IMG/VR virus record: IMGVR_UViG_3300032322_000656 | Coordinates: 1 to 22,760 of that record | DNA from: a virus | Reading direction: 5' to 3' (one strand) | DNA length: 22,760 nt | In this document: positions 20,611-22,760 of the stretch, in pieces | Numbering within the stretch: the first letter of the stretch is position 1 | Layout of the letters: each line of letters starts with the position of its first letter | Program-made: the position numbers and the translations under genes | Notes under the pieces: model-generated | What the model saw: the letters and a program-made list of their open reading frames with translations, nothing else | What the model was told of the DNA's origin: nothing | The model's database searches: none

Positions 20611-22005
20611 ATGCCGCAGGTTTACGAAGACATCATCGTTGACGCCGAGTTTGCCGCACTCATTCCGCCGCTGTCTGCCGAAGAGCGACAGCAGCTGGAA
20701 GACAACATCGTCGAGCACGGCGGTGCTCGAGATCCGCTTGTGGTGTGGGTTCCGAACGAATGGACACCGGACGGGTGCAAGAACCCGCTTGTGCATGACA
20801 GTCCTGATGGCATTGACGATGGTTCGGCTGACGAGACGCTCAAAGGCGTAGCGGTATGGGACGGAGATGACGGAGATACCTATTTTTCAGAAGACTGGCC
20901 CAGAACGCTGCTTGACGGCCACAACCGCTACGAAATCTGTACGCGGCTTGGGCTGCCGTTTGATATCGAAGAAATGCGGTTCAGTGACCGCAGCCACGCC
21001 GAAGAGTGGATCATCCGCAATCAGTTCGGCAGGCGGAATCTGTCGGCCTACGTGCGAACGCAACTGGCGTTGCGGCTTGAGGAGACGGTCGCGGCCAGGG
21101 CAAAGGCAAATCAAGTTCGCAAGCCTGCGGATTCTGTTTGTCAGAAATCTGACAAACAAACGATCGACACGAAAAAGGAAATCGCCAAGGTTGCGAACGT
21201 CTCGCATGACACGGTGGCGAAGGTCAAGAAGATCGACGCTGCCGAAAAGGCTGGCAAGGTTGACTCGGAGACTGTCGCAAAACTGCGAACTGGTGAGGTC
21301 TCGATTAACCGCGTCGTCCGCGACTTGAAGGATCAAGAGGCAGCAGCCAAACGGCAAGAACAGAAGGCCGCAGCGGTGGCAAAGCGGCAATCGGTTGACG
21401 GTCTGTACCTCGGCGACTTCCGCAAGATCGGAGACAAGATCCCGGACGCATCGGTAGACCTGATATTCACCGACCCGCCATACGACCGAAAGGCGATTGA
21501 ACTGTACGACGGACTTGGCGAGTTTGCGGCCAGGGTTCTTCGACCAGGCGGCAGCCTCATCGCATACGTCGGCCATATCCAACTTCCCGACGTGCTGACT
21601 GACCTTTCGCGTCATCTGCGCTACTGGTGGACGTGCGGGTGCTTCCACAGCGAGGCAAAGGCACGCATGACTGAATACGGCATCGTCGCAGGCTGGAAGC
21701 CGATCGTCTGGTTCGTGAAAGAAACTCGTGGCGACAAGCAGACGTTTATCACTGACGTTGTGACCGGCGCTCGAGAGAAGTCGCACCACGATTGGCAGCA
21801 GGCCGTTTCGGAGGCCCGGTACTTCATCGACCTTCTGACTCAGCAAGACGATTTCGTCGTCGATCCGTTCTGCGGAGGAGGGACGACGCCGGTTGCCTGC
21901 ATCGAGTCTGGCAGGAAGTGGGCGTCGTTTGAGATCGACGACGCCAACTTCGCCAACGCTTCGTCTCGAATCAAGGAGGTCATGGATGACCAGACCATTC
22001 AGTAA
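20611..22005 (+). CDS. ParB-HTH-DNA adenine methyltransferase fusion protein
   Basis: The 464-residue protein starts behind GGAGG (20599-20603). Residues 1-125 are a ParB/sulfiredoxin-like domain (LSAEERQQLEDNIVEHGGARDPLVVW; LLDGHNRYEIC at 100-110), with an acidic insertion at ~60-95. Residues 185-240 contain a helix-turn-helix (KKEIAKVANVSHDTVAKVKK). Residues 260-460 are a beta-class methyltransferase: motif IV DPPY (288-291), then 'KSHHDWQQAV', then the cofactor motif DPFCGGGTT (418-426). DPPY predicts N6-adenine methylation. Such fusions occur in phages and may modify their own DNA against restriction or mark replication. The gene contains a perfect palindrome at 21135-21158. Confidence 0.9.
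   Translation: MPQVYEDIIVDAEFAALIPPLSAEERQQLEDNIVEHGGARDPLVVWVPNEWTPDGCKNPLVHDSPDGIDDGSADETLKGVAVWDGDDGDTYFSEDWPRTLLDGHNRYEICTRLGLPFDIEEMRFSDRSHAEEWIIRNQFGRRNLSAYVRTQLALRLEETVAARAKANQVRKPADSVCQKSDKQTIDTKKEIAKVANVSHDTVAKVKKIDAAEKAGKVDSETVAKLRTGEVSINRVVRDLKDQEAAAKRQEQKAAAVAKRQSVDGLYLGDFRKIGDKIPDASVDLIFTDPPYDRKAIELYDGLGEFAARVLRPGGSLIAYVGHIQLPDVLTDLSRHLRYWWTCGCFHSEAKARMTEYGIVAGWKPIVWFVKETRGDKQTFITDVVTGAREKSHHDWQQAVSEARYFIDLLTQQDDFVVDPFCGGGTTPVACIESGRKWASFEIDDANFANASSRIKEVMDDQTIQ
21135..21158. repeat. Perfect palindrome inside the methyltransferase gene
   Basis: Arm TGTTTGTCAGA (21135-21145) and its exact reverse complement (21148-21158) are separated by AA. The site falls in the linker between the ParB and HTH parts of the protein (codons for VCQKSDKQ), where coding constraint is probably weak. 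It could be an operator, a recognition site for the encoded protein, or an mRNA hairpin. Confidence 0.7.
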
Positions 22006-22573
22006 TCGGGCGCACTGCCCGAACTGTAAGTGCGAGATGACACTTGAAACTTCGCTTGGCCGCTGGCTTCGTGGCAGATCTGACCTTCGCTCTGAAGATG
22101 GCATCAATATCTACGACGAAGACCACTTCTGCGACCGCCGGGTTGTTCACAAGTTCAAGGAAAACGGCGACCGTAGCGCGCAGTGCTACATGACCATTGA
22201 GGTAAAGGAATATGGGTCTTACCCATCGGATGCACAACGATCAACGTTTGCCATCCTCAGCGGATACCTCAAGAACTTTTTCGGAAACAGGCACACGCGG
22301 CGCGGCGCTACGAGTGACATCGCCGGAAAGCGAAAGCGGGTGTGGGATCCGGTTTTCGAGAGGTGGGTTCGTGTTCGTCACTACGGATACCACTTGCTGC
22401 AGTTTGAGAAGACGAGCCCCGACGACTCTGCGTGGATCAAGTGGGACGGAAAGCAGATCACGGCTGACCAGCTGGTGGCTCTGCTGCGGTTTGACATTCA
22501 CCCGCTGACTCTTAAGCCGATGGATGCACGGGACCACCATCGCCAAAAGACGTTCCCTCTCTTGTCGGAGTAG
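21986..22573 (+). CDS. PD-(D/E)XK-like nuclease candidate with N-terminal zinc cluster
   Basis: This protein has 195 residues from ATG 21986, preceded by AAGGAGG (21973-21979) inside the end of the methyltransferase gene; the longer open frame from 21893 is shadow. CPNCKC (11-16) may bind zinc. Then 'SEDGINIYDEDHF' (acidic residues D44, D46) and 'MTIEVKEYG' (E72, K74) fit the D...ExK spacing of a restriction-type nuclease core, followed by QRSTFAILSGYL. The second half has YGYHLLQFEKTSPDDSAWIKWDG and a His-rich end (MDARDHHRQK). The nuclease call is motif-based and not certain. It might be the cutting partner of the methyltransferase or an accessory nuclease for RecT. Confidence 0.62.
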   Translation: MTRPFSNRAHCPNCKCEMTLETSLGRWLRGRSDLRSEDGINIYDEDHFCDRRVVHKFKENGDRSAQCYMTIEVKEYGSYPSDAQRSTFAILSGYLKNFFGNRHTRRGATSDIAGKRKRVWDPVFERWVRVRHYGYHLLQFEKTSPDDSAWIKWDGKQITADQLVALLRFDIHPLTLKPMDARDHHRQKTFPLLSE

Positions 22574-22580
22574 CAGCGAG

Positions 22581-22760
22581 ATGGCCGGTGAATGGATACC
22601 CATCGACTGCAACCTGGGCACGAAGCCCGAGGTGCTTGAGCTGGTGGACGAGACTGGCGTACCTGTTGAGGTTGCCGTCTATCGTCTCATCCAGTTGTGG
22701 TCGTGGGCCGCCATGAACACGGCAGACGGCACGATCCGGGCCACCCCGGCCCGCGTCGCT
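22581..22760 (+). CDS. Replication-type protein, N-terminal fragment (cut by window end)
   Basis: An open frame from ATG 22581 runs to the last base of the window without a stop (60 codons). The visible N-terminus (MAGEWIPIDCNLGTKPEVLE, then LVDETGVPVEVAVYRLIQLWSWAAMNTADG) resembles the opening domain of phage replication initiator or replisome organiser proteins ('W.pvd..l..kpEVl.la...g.....v...L...W.wa'). Its position downstream of recT and the methyltransferase fits an early replication module. It starts 7 nt after the previous stop; CAGCGAG is a weak ribosome site. The rest of the gene is outside the window, so the call is tentative. Confidence 0.62.
   Translation, partial: MAGEWIPIDCNLGTKPEVLELVDETGVPVEVAVYRLIQLWSWAAMNTADGTIRATPARVA

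Noticed and set aside
20887-22107. 406-codon minus-strand open frame opposite the methyltransferase gene
   Set aside because: Shadow of a strongly supported plus-strand gene; no motif visible.
1-22760. CRISPR array or complete tRNA/rRNA genes
   Set aside because: No regularly spaced repeats and no full cloverleaf found; only the partial tRNA 3' end at 18021-18038.

Overview
The window is one contiguous piece of a tailed, temperate double-stranded DNA phage genome (siphovirus-like, HK97-type head). It is G+C-rich and has almost no non-coding space in the structural half, where many genes overlap by ATGA, TAATG or TGATG junctions. The host is not certain. A cysteine-rich tail-region protein (14204-14602) carries GACC..DGSC-type motifs that I associate with Planctomycetota proteins, so a planctomycete host is my best guess at low to moderate confidence.

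Layout. 1-104: short leader with a weak hairpin/T-run. 105-5593: packaging and head (P27-type small terminase, large terminase, HK97 portal, S78 prohead protease, a small zinc-ribbon gene, HK97 major capsid protein). 5623-7134: a beta-rich putative decoration protein, a GT-A-like glycosyltransferase candidate inside the head operon, and a small basic protein. 7127-9532: head-tail connection (gp6-like connector, small beta protein, head-tail joining protein, HK97 gp10-like protein, tail terminator). 9536-12364: tail tube, tail assembly chaperones joined by a canonical -1 frameshift at GGGAAAA, and a short tape measure. 12367-14889: a compact set of distal-tail candidates, including the cysteine-rich protein. 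14910-16915: a zincin-like protein, a calcineurin-type phosphoesterase, a DUF1599/NMAD1-like protein and a 56-residue protein. 16916-18180: convergent boundary with nested palindromes, a tyrosine integrase on the minus strand, and an attP candidate that matches the last 18 nt of a tRNA gene. 18181-22760: rightward early region (excisionase-like HTH protein, a 25-residue hydrophobic peptide between two look-alike promoters, an SH3-like small protein, RecT annealase, small helical and zinc-binding proteins, a ParB-HTH-adenine methyltransferase fusion, a PD-(D/E)XK-like nuclease candidate, and the start of a replication-type gene cut by the window edge).

How it works together. The left half builds and packages the virion and is read rightward as one long operon. 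Integrase, the att core and the excisionase-like gene form the lysogeny module. The early operon supplies recombination (RecT), DNA modification and replication. Because phage genes lie on both sides of the tRNA-like att core, and the sequence left of the core does not continue as a tRNA, the sequence looks like the unintegrated (attP) form. I could not identify a holin, endolysin, CI-type repressor or large receptor-binding protein in this window.
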